A stretch of 64,000 nucleotides of DNA from Pseudoduganella umbonata (GCF_014192225.1 NZ_JACHXS010000003.1:1-64000), one strand, 5' to 3'. Shown: positions 8,419 to 17,312, counted from the first letter of the stretch. Numbers and translations: made by a program. Notes: generated by a model from the letters alone, not told the origin.

Positions 8419-8667
8419 TCAGTGGGCATGCCGTGGCGCCCGTATCCGCACGGCCGGCGCCGGGAACTGTTTTGCTTCGACGGCAAAGCGGTCGCCATCG
8501 CGGCGGTTGTCCGGGGCCGTCAGCACCCGCGTGATCACATTGCGCGGCACGCCTTGTGCCGCCATGTACACCCAGGCGTTGGCCGCGCCGCGCTGGGCGT
8601 CGACCACCAGTCCCTGCCTGACCAGGGCTTCCATTTCACTGTTTCTTCTCAACTGTCGCTTCATCAT
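8419..8667 (-). CDS. Small conserved-looking protein (AWxxM...GVPRNVITRVL)
   Basis: Protein of 82 residues with strong third-position GC and a GGAG ribosome site five bases before the ATG. The middle, AWVYMAAQGVPRNVITRVL, resembles AWSHLVQVGLSPNAIRRVL in the small protein at 26200, including spacing, so the two form a paralogous family here. The segment looks like a helix-turn-helix-length helical pair but lacks a clear DNA-binding signature. The start overlaps the stop of the preceding small frame (ATGA), suggesting translational coupling. Function unknown. Confidence 0.6.
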   Translation of the reverse strand: MMKRQLRRNSEMEALVRQGLVVDAQRGAANAWVYMAAQGVPRNVITRVLTAPDNRRDGDRFAVEAKQFPAPAVRIRAPRHAH

Positions 8668-8870
8668 TGCCGCTCCATCGGTTGGGATTCCACATCGACT
8701 GCCTCAGACGTTTGCCGCACGGTACGGGCAATGCCGGCGTCGGCCCCTATCGGGTTCCGGAACCGGGCGGTGCCGGGACTGATCGCTTGGGGACCGCTGG
8801 CATTGAAACGGGCACCGCCGAATGGAAAGTGAAACCGCGGTGCCAGGTGCATGGACAGGAAGGGATTCAT
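8664..8870 (-). CDS. Possible small protein, coupled to downstream gene
   Basis: Frame of 68 residues with an AAGG site six bases before its ATG. Its TGA overlaps the next gene's ATG, and codon third positions are GC-leaning. The sequence (PFGGARFNASGPQAISPGTARF) matches no family I know. The overlap with a better-supported gene is the main reason to list it; it could be an untranslated leader instead. Confidence 0.33.
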   Translation of the reverse strand: MNPFLSMHLAPRFHFPFGGARFNASGPQAISPGTARFRNPIGADAGIARTVRQTSEAVDVESQPMERQ

Positions 8871-8879
8871 TTGCGAGCC

Positions 8880-9320
8880 TTATGGGTGATTGAACTGCGC
8901 AAGAAACGGAATCGCGGGAGCCGCGGGATCTCCCCGCGTCGTGCCCGCTCCGGGACGGGCGCTGGTAGCGCTCGCCGCAGTGTATTCAACATGGTAGCGG
9001 CTGGGGGATAAAAAACTGTCATCGATTGTAACCACTGCCTTGCGGAAATGGCCGGGGCGCCGGCCCGGCACTGGATGCGCCGTGCCGGGCGGAACGATGC
9101 CGGGGCCGATTCCTGCCGCGGATGCCCTGGCCTGCCCGGCCATGGCGACGGCCAGTACGGGCGCGGCCTCGATGCCTGCCACGGCCACGGCGATGGATGC
9201 GGCCCGCACCGGCACGATGCCGGCGCACGACATGGCGAGCATGGCTGCGCCGGCGATCAATACGCTACGGCATGTTCGCTTGCCGGGCGGCCAGCGTGTC
9301 GTCGTGCTTGTCCGATGCAC
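8880..9320 (-). CDS. Possible secreted Ala/Gly-rich protein
   Basis: Frame of 146 residues from a GTG with GGAG eight bases upstream. Residues 18-41 resemble a signal peptide (CRSVLIAGAAMLAM then VPVRAA). The rest is Ala/Gly/Pro-rich with no known domain. GC at third positions is strong in the first ninety codons and weaker later. It would head an operon with the two small genes at 8664 and 8419. There is no homology evidence; this may be non-coding. Confidence 0.3.
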   Translation of the reverse strand: MHRTSTTTRWPPGKRTCRSVLIAGAAMLAMSCAGIVPVRAASIAVAVAGIEAAPVLAVAMAGQARASAAGIGPGIVPPGTAHPVPGRRPGHFRKAVVTIDDSFLSPSRYHVEYTAASATSARPGAGTTRGDPAAPAIPFLAQFNHP

Positions 9321-9456
9321 CTGCTGAACTCCAATTCGATAACTGCGACGTGAATGGTGTTGTAGAAGTTACCAAACCATGCGGCGTTGCACAAAGAATT
9401 AAAAGTGCCATCGATATGCGTGCGGAAGATATGGGCAGCAGGCGGTGCCCGGCGCC

Positions 9457-10230
9457 CTACAGGCGCTTGCCCTGGTCGACCGGCTGCCCGTTGGCGCGCA
9501 CCACGTGGCCGGACACCTTGCCGTCCGGCCCGGCGTTGAACTCGACTTCGATCTGGCGTTCCTTCATGAAGAAAGTGTTGGCGCCCTTCGGGTACAGCGT
9601 GACGGCGCGCCCTTCGACTTCGACCGACAGGTTGCCGCCGTCGCGCTTGACGTCCAGCGACTTCTGCATGCCGGAGCTGTAGCTGCCGACAAAGCGGTCC
9701 AGCTCCGCGGCGGACAGTTCGATCGCCTGGCTGTCGTTGGGAATCGGCTTGTGGTCGTAGCTGATGACGCGCGAGATGGTCCAGCCCTTGTCCGCGCCGC
9801 GCAGCCACAGCGTCGAATACAGTGCCTGCCCGACCGGCGCAACCCGGCTGCCGACCGGCCCTTCGGCAAAGGCATGCTTACCGGTGACCAGCGCGCCATA
9901 GACGTCCGGCCCCCGGTTCAGCAGGAAGATCTGCACGTCCTTCTCCTGCGCGGAACGCGTGACCGCCACCGCGGGCCGCCTGCCGCAGATATTCTTGCGC
10001 ACGCTGTCGGTCAGGGCGGCGCGGCCATTGGTCACGCCGCCCTGGTCGTGATAGAACTCCACGTTCTCGGCCGTCAGCTTGTCGAGCGCGGCATAATCGC
10101 AGTCGTTGTATGCCTTCCAGTAGGCGGCGTCGGCCGTCTTCACCTCGGCCAGCAGGCCGGGATTGGCGTGGGCCATGAGAGCGGGAGCGGTCAGGGCGAT
10201 GGCGGCAAGCGAGCGGCGAACAAGGGACAT
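9457..10230 (-). CDS. Secreted NTF2-like (DUF4440) protein with DUF3471-like tail
   Basis: Protein of 257 residues from the ATG at 10230, where a signal peptide begins directly (MSLVRRSLAAIALTAPALMAHA); an upstream in-frame ATG would bury it. Residues about 25-140 form a SnoaL/NTF2-like fold of the DUF4440 type (AYNDCDYAALDKLTAENVEFYHDQGG). The last 75 residues resemble the DUF3471 beta domain found at the end of beta-lactamase-like proteins (ELDRFVGSYSSGMQKSLDVKRDGGNLSVEVEG). Periplasmic or secreted; an enzyme or ligand-binding role is not defined. No operon partner is visible. Confidence 0.72.
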   Translation of the reverse strand: MSLVRRSLAAIALTAPALMAHANPGLLAEVKTADAAYWKAYNDCDYAALDKLTAENVEFYHDQGGVTNGRAALTDSVRKNICGRRPAVAVTRSAQEKDVQIFLLNRGPDVYGALVTGKHAFAEGPVGSRVAPVGQALYSTLWLRGADKGWTISRVISYDHKPIPNDSQAIELSAAELDRFVGSYSSGMQKSLDVKRDGGNLSVEVEGRAVTLYPKGANTFFMKERQIEVEFNAGPDGKVSGHVVRANGQPVDQGKRL

Positions 10231-10415
10231 GGCATTCCTGGGAATGATTGATGGAATACGGATAGTAACAACCCGGTGCATCCGACAGGCCTCGATTGCC
10301 GCTCAATTGCTTGAGCAAAAAGCCTTGCATGAAGGTAGCCACTGGCGTCATACGGGGACCCTGGCGGCTGTTCGATGTCCGCGGATCTTTCAGCAACAGA
10401 GGCGCTGTAATGAAA

Positions 10416-10428
10416 GGTGCCTGTCACC
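10416..10428. repeat. Single copy of GGTGCCTGTCACC repeat core
   Basis: A near-palindromic core of the dispersed family overlaps the stop codon of the flavin monooxygenase gene, so the repeat has reached the gene's 3' end. Confidence 0.5.
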
Positions 10429-11827
10429 GGTGGCCGGAGCGCTGATGGCCATGCCGGAACTGCGCACCGTGGTGATTGCCGGGCAGGCGCGCGCGGCCGG
10501 CACCGAACAGTTTTTCGCGCAGCGTGCCTTCCTCGTACGCGGTCTTATACAGGCCGCGGCCTTGCAGTTCGGGGATCACCAGCTCGATGAAGTCGCGATA
10601 GCATTCGGGCGCCACGGTGCGGGTCAGGTTGAAGCCGTCGAGGTCCGTTTCGGCGACGATCCGTGCGATCTCGTCGGCCACCTGCGACGGCGTGCCGACG
10701 ATCGGCGCCTGCTGCGAACCGAAGCGGCGCGCGTCGAGCAGCTTGCGGCGCGTGGTCCCCGGCGCGAATCCGCCGCCACGCGCTTCGCCGACCCGGCGCA
10801 GCCGGCCCGGGTACAGTGCTTCGAGCTTTTCGTCGGTGATCTCTTCGTCCAGGCCGAAGCGGTCCAGGTCCACGCCGGCGCCGCTGACGAAGTGCGCCAG
10901 CGCGCCCTCCGGGCTGGCGTAGGCGAGATATTCGTCGTACTTGTCCCGCGCCGCCCTTTCGTTGCTGTCGACCACAACGGTGAGGTAGGAAAACACCTTG
11001 ACGTCGTCGCGTTCGCGGCCCGCTTCGACGGCTTCTCCGCGGATCGCGGCAACCATCTTCGCCAGCGCCGGGCGATCCTGGCCGCCGGTAAACACGCACT
11101 CGGCGTGGCGGCCGGCGAACGCGTTGCCCCGCTTCGACGCTCCCGCCTGGAACAGCACCGGCGTGCGCTGCGGCGACGGCTCGGTAAGGTTGTATACGTT
11201 GTCGACCTTGTAGAACGGGCCGTCGTGACGGATGCGGTGGATCTTCGCCGGATCGGCATAGATGCCGCGCACGCGGTCGTTGACGACGGCGTCGTCTTCC
11301 CAGCCGCCTTCGAGCAGCTTGTAGAAGGCATCCATGAAGTCGTCGCCGCGGTCGTAGCGGTCGTCGTGGTCGATCTGCTGCTTCAGGCCGACGCCGCGCG
11401 CCGCGCTGTCGAGGTAACCGGTGACGATGTTCCAGCCGACGCGGCCGCCGCTCAGGTGATCGAGCGTGGCGAAGCGGCGCGCGAACAGGTACGGATGCTC
11501 GTACGTCAGGTTGGCGGTGACGCCGAAGCCGAGGTGTTGCGTCGCCTGCGCCATCAGCGGTACCACATAGGCCGGGTCATTGACGGGCAACTGCACCGCC
11601 TCGCGCGCCGTCACGTCGATGCCGTCGCCGAGCACGTCATAGACGCCGACGATATCGGCCAGGAACACGGCGTCGAACAGGCCCTTCTCGAGCAGTTGCG
11701 CCAGCGCGATCCAGTATCCGGGCTTGCGGTAATCGACGGAATTGTCGCGCGGATGCTTCCACAGGCCATGGTGGATATGGCCTACGCAATTCATGTTGAA
11801 CGCGTTCAGGCGTATCTGCTTCGTCAA
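10424..11827 (-). CDS. LLM-class flavin-dependent monooxygenase (NtaA/SnaA/DszA type)
   Basis: Protein of 467 residues starting at a TTG (11827). The choice rests on GGGGAG six bases upstream and on the family N-terminus xTKQIRLNAFNMNCVGHIHHG; the frame extends much further upstream but through repeat DNA. Motifs include FDAVFLADIVGVYD, RFATLDHLSGGRVGWNIVTGYL, DGPFYKVDNVYNL and TPVLFQAGASKRGNAFAGRHAECVF, typical of the nitrilotriacetate/dibenzothiophene-sulfone/pristinamycin monooxygenase group. These are cytosolic FMNH2-dependent oxygenases that need a flavin reductase partner, which is not nearby. Substrate unknown; organosulfur or amine compounds are possible. Confidence 0.87.
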   Translation of the reverse strand: MTKQIRLNAFNMNCVGHIHHGLWKHPRDNSVDYRKPGYWIALAQLLEKGLFDAVFLADIVGVYDVLGDGIDVTAREAVQLPVNDPAYVVPLMAQATQHLGFGVTANLTYEHPYLFARRFATLDHLSGGRVGWNIVTGYLDSAARGVGLKQQIDHDDRYDRGDDFMDAFYKLLEGGWEDDAVVNDRVRGIYADPAKIHRIRHDGPFYKVDNVYNLTEPSPQRTPVLFQAGASKRGNAFAGRHAECVFTGGQDRPALAKMVAAIRGEAVEAGRERDDVKVFSYLTVVVDSNERAARDKYDEYLAYASPEGALAHFVSGAGVDLDRFGLDEEITDEKLEALYPGRLRRVGEARGGGFAPGTTRRKLLDARRFGSQQAPIVGTPSQVADEIARIVAETDLDGFNLTRTVAPECYRDFIELVIPELQGRGLYKTAYEEGTLREKLFGAGRARLPGNHHGAQFRHGHQRSGHR

Positions 11828-11990
11828 TCGCTGCTCCCCGGCTGGCTGCGGCCGGCCCCATGCCAGGCCGCGAGGCAGCGTAGCACCCGCCCCCCGCGAA
11901 CGGGAACGAAGGATTTCGCAGTTGCAAATGCGGATCGTGTTCGATGACATCAGCCCCCAGGGACGGACCCGGTCGGCGGGAAAGTTTCCC

Positions 11991-12017
11991 GGAAAATGGG
12001 GTCCGTCCCCATTTTCC
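11991..12017. repeat. Dispersed hairpin repeat, GGGGTCCGTCCCC type
   Basis: Eleven-base arms GGAAAATGGGG and CCCCATTTTCC are perfect inverted copies around TCCGT. A weaker partial copy (AGGGACGGACCC) lies just upstream at 11959. The flanking GGAAACATT matches the loop motif of the GGTGTC-type repeats, linking the two subfamilies. Confidence 0.8.
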
Positions 12018-12069
12018 AGGAAACATTTGCCGGATTGACTCGCTAATGCAATCACTCTACACTCCGCAC

Positions 12070-12083
12070 TGGTTGCGCTAACA
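12070..12083. promoter_or_regulatory. LacI/GalR-type operator-like site before GH2 gene
   Basis: TGGTTGCGCTAACA matches the symmetric sequence TGTTAGCGCTAACA at 12 of 14 positions and lies about 120 bases before the GH2 start. Related sites lie before the sugar symporter (30871) and inside the receptor gene at 44054. The LacI/GalR assignment is inferred from the shape of the palindrome. Confidence 0.4.
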
Positions 12084-12202
12084 AAACCAATGCCGGGGGA
12101 AGCGAAGAATGGCACCGGCGCCTCATAAAGACGGGAAACGGCGGCGTTGATACACGCTACCAAAGCCCATCGGACAGCGCAGCGAGATGACTTGGAGGAT
12201 TC

Positions 12203-14950
12203 GTGAAGCATTCACCTGAGGGGCGGCCGCCGGCCGTCCGTTTGGCATGGCCGCTGCTGGCGGCACTCTGCATGGCCGCGCCGCCGGCCTTCGTCATGAC
12301 GGCAACGGCGGCGCCGCTGCAAGGGGCCGATACGCAGTCGCCGCGCCAGCGCATGCCGTTCAATGACGGCTGGAAGTTCCACCTGGGCGACCCGGACGGC
12401 AACTCGGCGCCCTATCTGTACGACATCCGCCCGGAAGTGAAGGAAACGGCCGATGGCAAGGTGGCCGATGCGATGCCTGAGGAAGCGGCGCGCATCGCGC
12501 GCGGCAACGCGCCGCTGCTGAAACCGTGGATCCTCCCCACCGGCAATGCGTTCATCAAGGACCCGGCGAAGCGCTACACGCGGCCGGCCCATGAACCGGC
12601 CATCGACGCGCCGTTCGCGAAGGCGGGTTTCGACGACAGCGCATGGAACAGCGTGACGCTGCCGCATGACTGGGCCATCGCAGGGCCGTTCCTCGCCACC
12701 GGTCCGTACGGCGGCATGGGCCGCCTGAAGACGTGGGGCCCGGCGTGGTACCGCAACAAGATCACCGTCACAGGCGCGGACGCCGGCAAGCAGGTCTTCC
12801 TCGATATCGACGGGGCGATGGCGTATTCGTCGGTCTGGATCAACGGCAGGCTCGCCGGGGGCTGGCCCTACGGCTACAACTCGTTCCGCATCGACTTGAC
12901 CAGCTACCTGAAGCCGGGCGACAACACGCTGGCGATCCGCCTCGACAACACCGGCGAGTCGGCGCGCTGGTACCCGGGCGCGGGCCTGTACCGCAACGTG
13001 TGGCTGACAAAAACCGCGCCGCTGCATGTGGGCCATTGGGGCGTGCAGGTGCGTACCCCGCAGGTGTCGAAGGAATCGGCGCAGGTGGCGTGGAATGTCA
13101 CGCTGGACAATGCCGGCACCGCGCCGGCCGCCGCCGAAGTCACTACGCAGCTGTATGCGCTGGACGACAAGGGGCGCATCGCCGGCAAGGCGGTGGCCAC
13201 CGTGGTGTCGCCAACGACCACCGTGCCTGCCGGGGGCAGCGCCACCGTTGCCGGCGACGCCCTCCTGAAGAATCCGCGCCTGTGGGGCCCGGTACCGACC
13301 CAGAAGCCGAACCGCTACACGGCGGTGACGACGGTGCGCCACGATGGCCGCGTGGTCGACCGCTACGAGACGCCGTTCGGCATCCGCTCGCTGCGCTTCG
13401 ACGGCGTGAAGGGCATGTACGTCAACGGCGAGCACGTGCCGGTCCGCGGCGTGAACAACCACCACGACCTGGGCGCGCTGGGCGCCGCCTTCAATGTGCG
13501 CGCCGCCGAGCGCCAGCTGGAAATCATGCTGGAGATGGGCATCAACGCCGTGCGCATGAGCCACAACCCGCCGGACCCGCAGTTGCTGGAGCTGACCGAC
13601 CGCATGGGCATCCTCGTGCAGAACGAGGTGTTCGACTCGTGGGAACGCAAGAAGACGCCGCTCGACTTCCACCTGATCTTCCCCGAATGGCACGAGCAGG
13701 ACCTGCGTGCGATGCTGCGCCGCGACCGCAACCACCCGTCGATCGTGATGTGGAGCGTGGGCAATGAAGTGGGCGAGCAGTACACGGGCGAGCACGGCGC
13801 CGCCATCGGCCGCAAGCTGGTCGGCATCGTCCACGAGGAAGACCCCGATGGCCGCCCCGCCACCACGGCGATGAACTGGGCCAAGCCGGACATGCCGCTG
13901 CCGGCCACGATGGACGTGATCAGCCTGAATTACCAGGGCACCGGCATCCGCACGCTGCCCGGCCAGTTCCCGGCCTTCCACGAGAAGTTCCCCGGCAAGG
14001 CGATCCTGCATACGGAAAGCGCATCGGCCCTGTCGTCGCGCGGCGAGTACCAGTTCCCGGTGCCCGGCGCGCTGAGCGCCGCGGTGCGGCCCGGCGCCGG
14101 CGGCGATCCGAAGACGCAGCAGGTGTCGGCCTACGAACTGTTTGCGGCCGACTTCGGCAGCTCGGCCGACCGCGCATTCGCCTCGCTCGACCAGAACCCG
14201 TACACGGCCGGCGAATTCGTCTGGACCGGCTTCGACTACCTGGGCGAACCGACGCCATATTACGGCGCACGCAGCTCGTATTCCGGCATCGTCGACCTGG
14301 CCGGGTTCAAGAAGGACCGCTTCTACCTGTACCAGGCGCGCTGGCGCCCGGACCTGCCGATGGTGCACATCCTGCCGCACTGGACGTGGCCGGACCGCGT
14401 CGGCGAAGTCACGCCGGTGCACGTCTTCACGTCCGGCGACGAGGCCGAGCTGTTCGTCAACGGCAAGTCGCAGGGCCGGCTGAAGAAGGCGTCGTATGCG
14501 TACCGCCTGCGCTGGGATTTCGTGACGTACGAGCCGGGCAACATCGAAGTCGTCGCCTACCGGGAAGGCAAGGAGTGGGCCCGTTCGTCGGTGAAAACGG
14601 CCGGCGCGCCCGCCGCGCTGCAGGCCAGCGCCGACCGCGCCACCATTGCCGGCGACGGCAAGGACCTGTCGTTCATCACCGTGCGCGTGACCGACCGGGC
14701 CGGCCTGACGGCGCCGCGGGCGAACAACGCGGTGCGCTTCACGGTCGAAGGTCCCGGCGAGCTGGTGGCCACCGACAACGGCGACCCGACCAGCTTCGTG
14801 CCGTTCCCGTCGCCGCAACGGCCCGCGTTCAACGGCCTCGTGCTCGGCATCGTGCGCGCCAAGCCCGGCGCGAAGGGCCCGATCACGGTCCGCGTGGCGG
14901 CCGACGGCCTGCAGGCCGCCACGGTCGCGCTAAGGAGTACCGGCCGCTGA
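12203..14950 (+). CDS. Secreted GH2 beta-galactosidase
   Basis: Protein of 915 residues from a GTG with GGAGG five bases upstream. The N-terminus has a signal-peptide-like stretch (LAWPLLAALCMAAPPAF...ATAA). The order is that of GH2: sugar-binding jelly roll (about 80-270), Ig-like domain, TIM barrel (about 400-650) and C-terminal beta domains. The acid/base Glu is in WSVGNEVGEQ (E522) and the nucleophile Glu in LHTESAS (E605). The C-terminal region resembles the DUF4982/bacterial Ig tail of GalB-like enzymes. Likely acts on beta-galactosides in the periplasm or outside. A close paralogue lies at 55825. An operator-like site precedes it and a terminator follows at 15013. Confidence 0.9.
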   Translation: MKHSPEGRPPAVRLAWPLLAALCMAAPPAFVMTATAAPLQGADTQSPRQRMPFNDGWKFHLGDPDGNSAPYLYDIRPEVKETADGKVADAMPEEAARIARGNAPLLKPWILPTGNAFIKDPAKRYTRPAHEPAIDAPFAKAGFDDSAWNSVTLPHDWAIAGPFLATGPYGGMGRLKTWGPAWYRNKITVTGADAGKQVFLDIDGAMAYSSVWINGRLAGGWPYGYNSFRIDLTSYLKPGDNTLAIRLDNTGESARWYPGAGLYRNVWLTKTAPLHVGHWGVQVRTPQVSKESAQVAWNVTLDNAGTAPAAAEVTTQLYALDDKGRIAGKAVATVVSPTTTVPAGGSATVAGDALLKNPRLWGPVPTQKPNRYTAVTTVRHDGRVVDRYETPFGIRSLRFDGVKGMYVNGEHVPVRGVNNHHDLGALGAAFNVRAAERQLEIMLEMGINAVRMSHNPPDPQLLELTDRMGILVQNEVFDSWERKKTPLDFHLIFPEWHEQDLRAMLRRDRNHPSIVMWSVGNEVGEQYTGEHGAAIGRKLVGIVHEEDPDGRPATTAMNWAKPDMPLPATMDVISLNYQGTGIRTLPGQFPAFHEKFPGKAILHTESASALSSRGEYQFPVPGALSAAVRPGAGGDPKTQQVSAYELFAADFGSSADRAFASLDQNPYTAGEFVWTGFDYLGEPTPYYGARSSYSGIVDLAGFKKDRFYLYQARWRPDLPMVHILPHWTWPDRVGEVTPVHVFTSGDEAELFVNGKSQGRLKKASYAYRLRWDFVTYEPGNIEVVAYREGKEWARSSVKTAGAPAALQASADRATIAGDGKDLSFITVRVTDRAGLTAPRANNAVRFTVEGPGELVATDNGDPTSFVPFPSPQRPAFNGLVLGIVRAKPGAKGPITVRVAADGLQAATVALRSTGR

Positions 14951-15006
14951 GTACCTGCAACTGAGCAGCTGCAACTGAGCACCTGCAACCGAGCACCTGC
15001 AACCGA
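14947..15006. repeat. 14-base tandem repeat containing the stop codon
   Basis: Four units of the form CTGAGCACCTGCAA follow each other, with small changes (CTGAGTACCTGCAA, CTGAGCAGCTGCAA, CTGAGCACCTGCAA, CCGAGCACCTGCAA). The TGA of the GH2 gene is inside the first unit, so the repeat arose by copying the stop-codon region. Confidence 0.85.
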
Positions 15007-15012
15007 CCGCCG

Positions 15013-15064
15013 CCGCGCCACGCCACGCAAACCATTGCAGGCGTGGCGCGGTTGTGTTTTTCTT
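15013..15064 (+). terminator. Rho-independent terminator of the GH2 gene
   Basis: Perfect twelve-base arms CCGCGCCACGCC and GGCGTGGCGCGG enclose a 15-base loop and are followed by TTGTGTTTTTCTT. Because the GTG at 15043 lies in the right arm, the lipase gene downstream probably starts later. Confidence 0.85.
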
Positions 15065-17295
15065 CCCGATTTGTCATCCTGTTCCCCGCGGTGCCTTTAC
15101 CTTTCCCCTTTGGCCACTGCAGGGAGCCGACGATCGCTGAAACCATCTCCACCCCGCGCCTGACCCGCACCGCCTTCCTGGCCGGCGCGCTGAACCTGTG
15201 CCTGTACCCGGTCCTGACGACGCTGGCCGGCAACGCCATCCTGCTCGGCCTCGAACAGGTCCGTGAAACCCTGGTGGCGTTCGGCGAGCCGGATGGCGCG
15301 GGCACGGCCGATCCGCTGGCATCGCCCAGCTACGCGCTGTTCATCGTCGCCCTGGCCTACTGGGCCTTCGCCAGCTGGTACTGTGCGCGCATCATGCTGG
15401 GCAGGCGTTTTCCGCGCGACCGCCTGCTCCCATGCATCGACGAACGCTTCGCCGGCTTCACGGGGCGCTGGCTGCCCCGCCTGCTCGGCCTGCTGGGCGT
15501 GGCGCCGATCACCGTGTTCTTCATGCTGGCCACGCCGTCGCCGCGCTACTGGCTCGCGCTGGCGGCGGTTGCCGTGGCATTCCTGGCCTTCGTGGTGTTC
15601 CGCCGCCAGCTGCCTGCCGCGCATGCCGGCTGGTCGCAACGCGAGGACGACCCCTACCCCCGTTTCGCCGCCCTGAGCGGCGGCGCGGTCGCCACCGTGC
15701 TGGCGATGTTCGCCGTGTCGTTCGGCGTGCTGCTGGCCACGGTGATCGGGCGCGAGACGGCGGCGCGCGCGATCGGTTCGCCGGCCCTCGTGCTGATCGC
15801 GCTCGGTTCCTGGACGCTGTTCGGCAGTATCGTGCTGACGTACTGGCCGCGCAGCGGCGGCTGGCCATCGCTGGCGCTGCTGCCGTTCGCGCTGGCCCTG
15901 GTGCTGTCGTTCTTCAACGAAAACCACTTCGTGGCCGCCGGCGGCGGCGCGCCGGCCGGCACCGATGCGCGCCCGCCATTCCCGGACGACCTGGAAGCAT
16001 GGAACGCCGCCCGCGGCGCGCGCAGCGGCGATCCGATCTATCTGGTGGCGGCCGCCGGCGGCGCATCGCGCGCCGCGTTCTGGACCGGCGTTGTTTTGAC
16101 CAGCCTGGAAAACCAGGCACGCGTGCGCGACCGCGAATTCGCCCGCAACGTCTACGCGGTCAGCGGCGTCTCCGGCGGCAGCCTGGGGCTCGCCGCGTTC
16201 GTCGCCGCGCTGGCGGCAGAACGGGACACGGGCGCCGATGGCAGCGGCCCGCTGGCGCCGCGTCCGACCGACTTCCTGGCCCGCGATTTCCTTGCGCCGG
16301 CGGTCGGCCAGATGCTGTACAGCGACACCATTGCGCGCTTCCTGCCGTGGCCGTGCATCGCATGCGACCGCTCGCGCGGCCTGGAGGAGGCGTGGGCGCG
16401 CGACTGGCAGCGCCACAGCCCGGCGCAGGCGTCGTGGTTCAGCCAGCCCCTGCGCGCGGCGGCGCCGATGCCGGGCGTGCTGCCCCGTACGATCTTCAAC
16501 ACGACCACGGTCGGCGACGGCCGGCTGGTGGTGCAATCGGACCTGCGCTTCGTGCCGACCGATGCCTACGACGTCTTCGACGGCGCGCTCGATACGGCAC
16601 GCCTGACCCGTGCCGCCGCCGTCCACAATTCGGCGCGGTTTACGTATGTGAGCCCGGCGGCGGCAATCCGCCATGCCGACGGCCACACGGTGTGGGACTA
16701 CGTGGTCGATGGCGGCTATTTCGAGAATTCCGGCGTGGCGGTACTGAATGCGATGATCGGCAAGCTGCAAGGCGGGACGCCGGCGCAGCAGCAGCTGGCG
16801 CGGCAGATCGTCGTCATCGTCATCGAGAACGATCCGGCCGGCAGCGCGCAGTGGATCTGCGATCCGAAGCCGCAGCCCCGCTCGCGCAGGCTGCCGATCG
16901 CCATGGAACTGAGCGCGCCGGCGTATGCGCTGTACCAGACGCGCTCCGCGCGCGCCCACGCGCTGGAAGCGGAGGCGATCCGGCTGCTGGGCGGCTGTGC
17001 GGCCGGCAAGGTGATCGAACTGCGCTATCCGGAGGCGGACCGCAACCGCCCCGGCCATTCCGGCGCCGGCCTGCTGAACGACGATCCGCCGATGAGCTGG
17101 TTCCTGAACGCGGCCAGCCGCACGCGCATGGCGACCGTGCTGTGCGGCGACGGCCGCTGGGACCCGCGCGACCTGCTGGCGCGCGAATGGCAGCGCGCGC
17201 TGGGCTGGATCGACCGGTCGTCGCCGCGCCCCGGCGTGCCGCGCGGCGATGCCTTCGCGCCGGCCGACATGACGCTTGCCTGCGGCAACCGATAG
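15043..17295 (+). CDS. Membrane-anchored patatin-like phospholipase
   Basis: The open frame gives up to 750 residues; the first GTG lies inside a terminator stem, so the GTG at 15091 or a non-standard start near 15133 (AGGGAG lies just before it) is more likely. The N-terminal 290 residues contain about six hydrophobic segments, and the rest is a cytosolic or periplasmic catalytic domain. Patatin signatures are present: AAAGGASRAAFWTG (oxyanion region), nucleophile Ser377 in GVSGGSLG, and catalytic Asp556 in DGGYFENSG. Members hydrolyse phospholipids or other acyl esters. A polytopic membrane anchor on a patatin is less usual. Two-gene context is uninformative (GH2 upstream, ThuA convergent). 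Confidence 0.82.
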   Translation: MARLCFSSRFVILFPAVPLPFPFGHCREPTIAETISTPRLTRTAFLAGALNLCLYPVLTTLAGNAILLGLEQVRETLVAFGEPDGAGTADPLASPSYALFIVALAYWAFASWYCARIMLGRRFPRDRLLPCIDERFAGFTGRWLPRLLGLLGVAPITVFFMLATPSPRYWLALAAVAVAFLAFVVFRRQLPAAHAGWSQREDDPYPRFAALSGGAVATVLAMFAVSFGVLLATVIGRETAARAIGSPALVLIALGSWTLFGSIVLTYWPRSGGWPSLALLPFALALVLSFFNENHFVAAGGGAPAGTDARPPFPDDLEAWNAARGARSGDPIYLVAAAGGASRAAFWTGVVLTSLENQARVRDREFARNVYAVSGVSGGSLGLAAFVAALAAERDTGADGSGPLAPRPTDFLARDFLAPAVGQMLYSDTIARFLPWPCIACDRSRGLEEAWARDWQRHSPAQASWFSQPLRAAAPMPGVLPRTIFNTTTVGDGRLVVQSDLRFVPTDAYDVFDGALDTARLTRAAAVHNSARFTYVSPAAAIRHADGHTVWDYVVDGGYFENSGVAVLNAMIGKLQGGTPAQQQLARQIVVIVIENDPAGSAQWICDPKPQPRSRRLPIAMELSAPAYALYQTRSARAHALEAEAIRLLGGCAAGKVIELRYPEADRNRPGHSGAGLLNDDPPMSWFLNAASRTRMATVLCGDGRWDPRDLLAREWQRALGWIDRSSPRPGVPRGDAFAPADMTLACGNR

Positions 17296-17312
17296 GCGCA
17301 GGCGGGCCCCGG

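Larger units (their letters stand above)
11828..12202. other. Intergenic region between monooxygenase and GH2 genes
   Basis: It serves two divergent genes. The monooxygenase side holds the hairpin repeat at 11991; the GH2 side holds the operator-like site at 12070. No additional gene is credible. Confidence 0.6.

Noticed and set aside
8667..9011. Plus-strand frames between 8371 and 9350
   Set aside because: Several overlapping frames without ribosome sites or motifs; the minus-strand frames have better start signals, though they remain uncertain too.
10163..11947. 594-codon plus-strand frame opposite the monooxygenase
   Set aside because: The minus-strand LLM protein has full family motifs; the plus frame has none.
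12005..12211. N-terminal extension of the monooxygenase to 12211
   Set aside because: It would translate a hairpin repeat; GGGGAG before the TTG at 11827 and the family N-terminus define the start.
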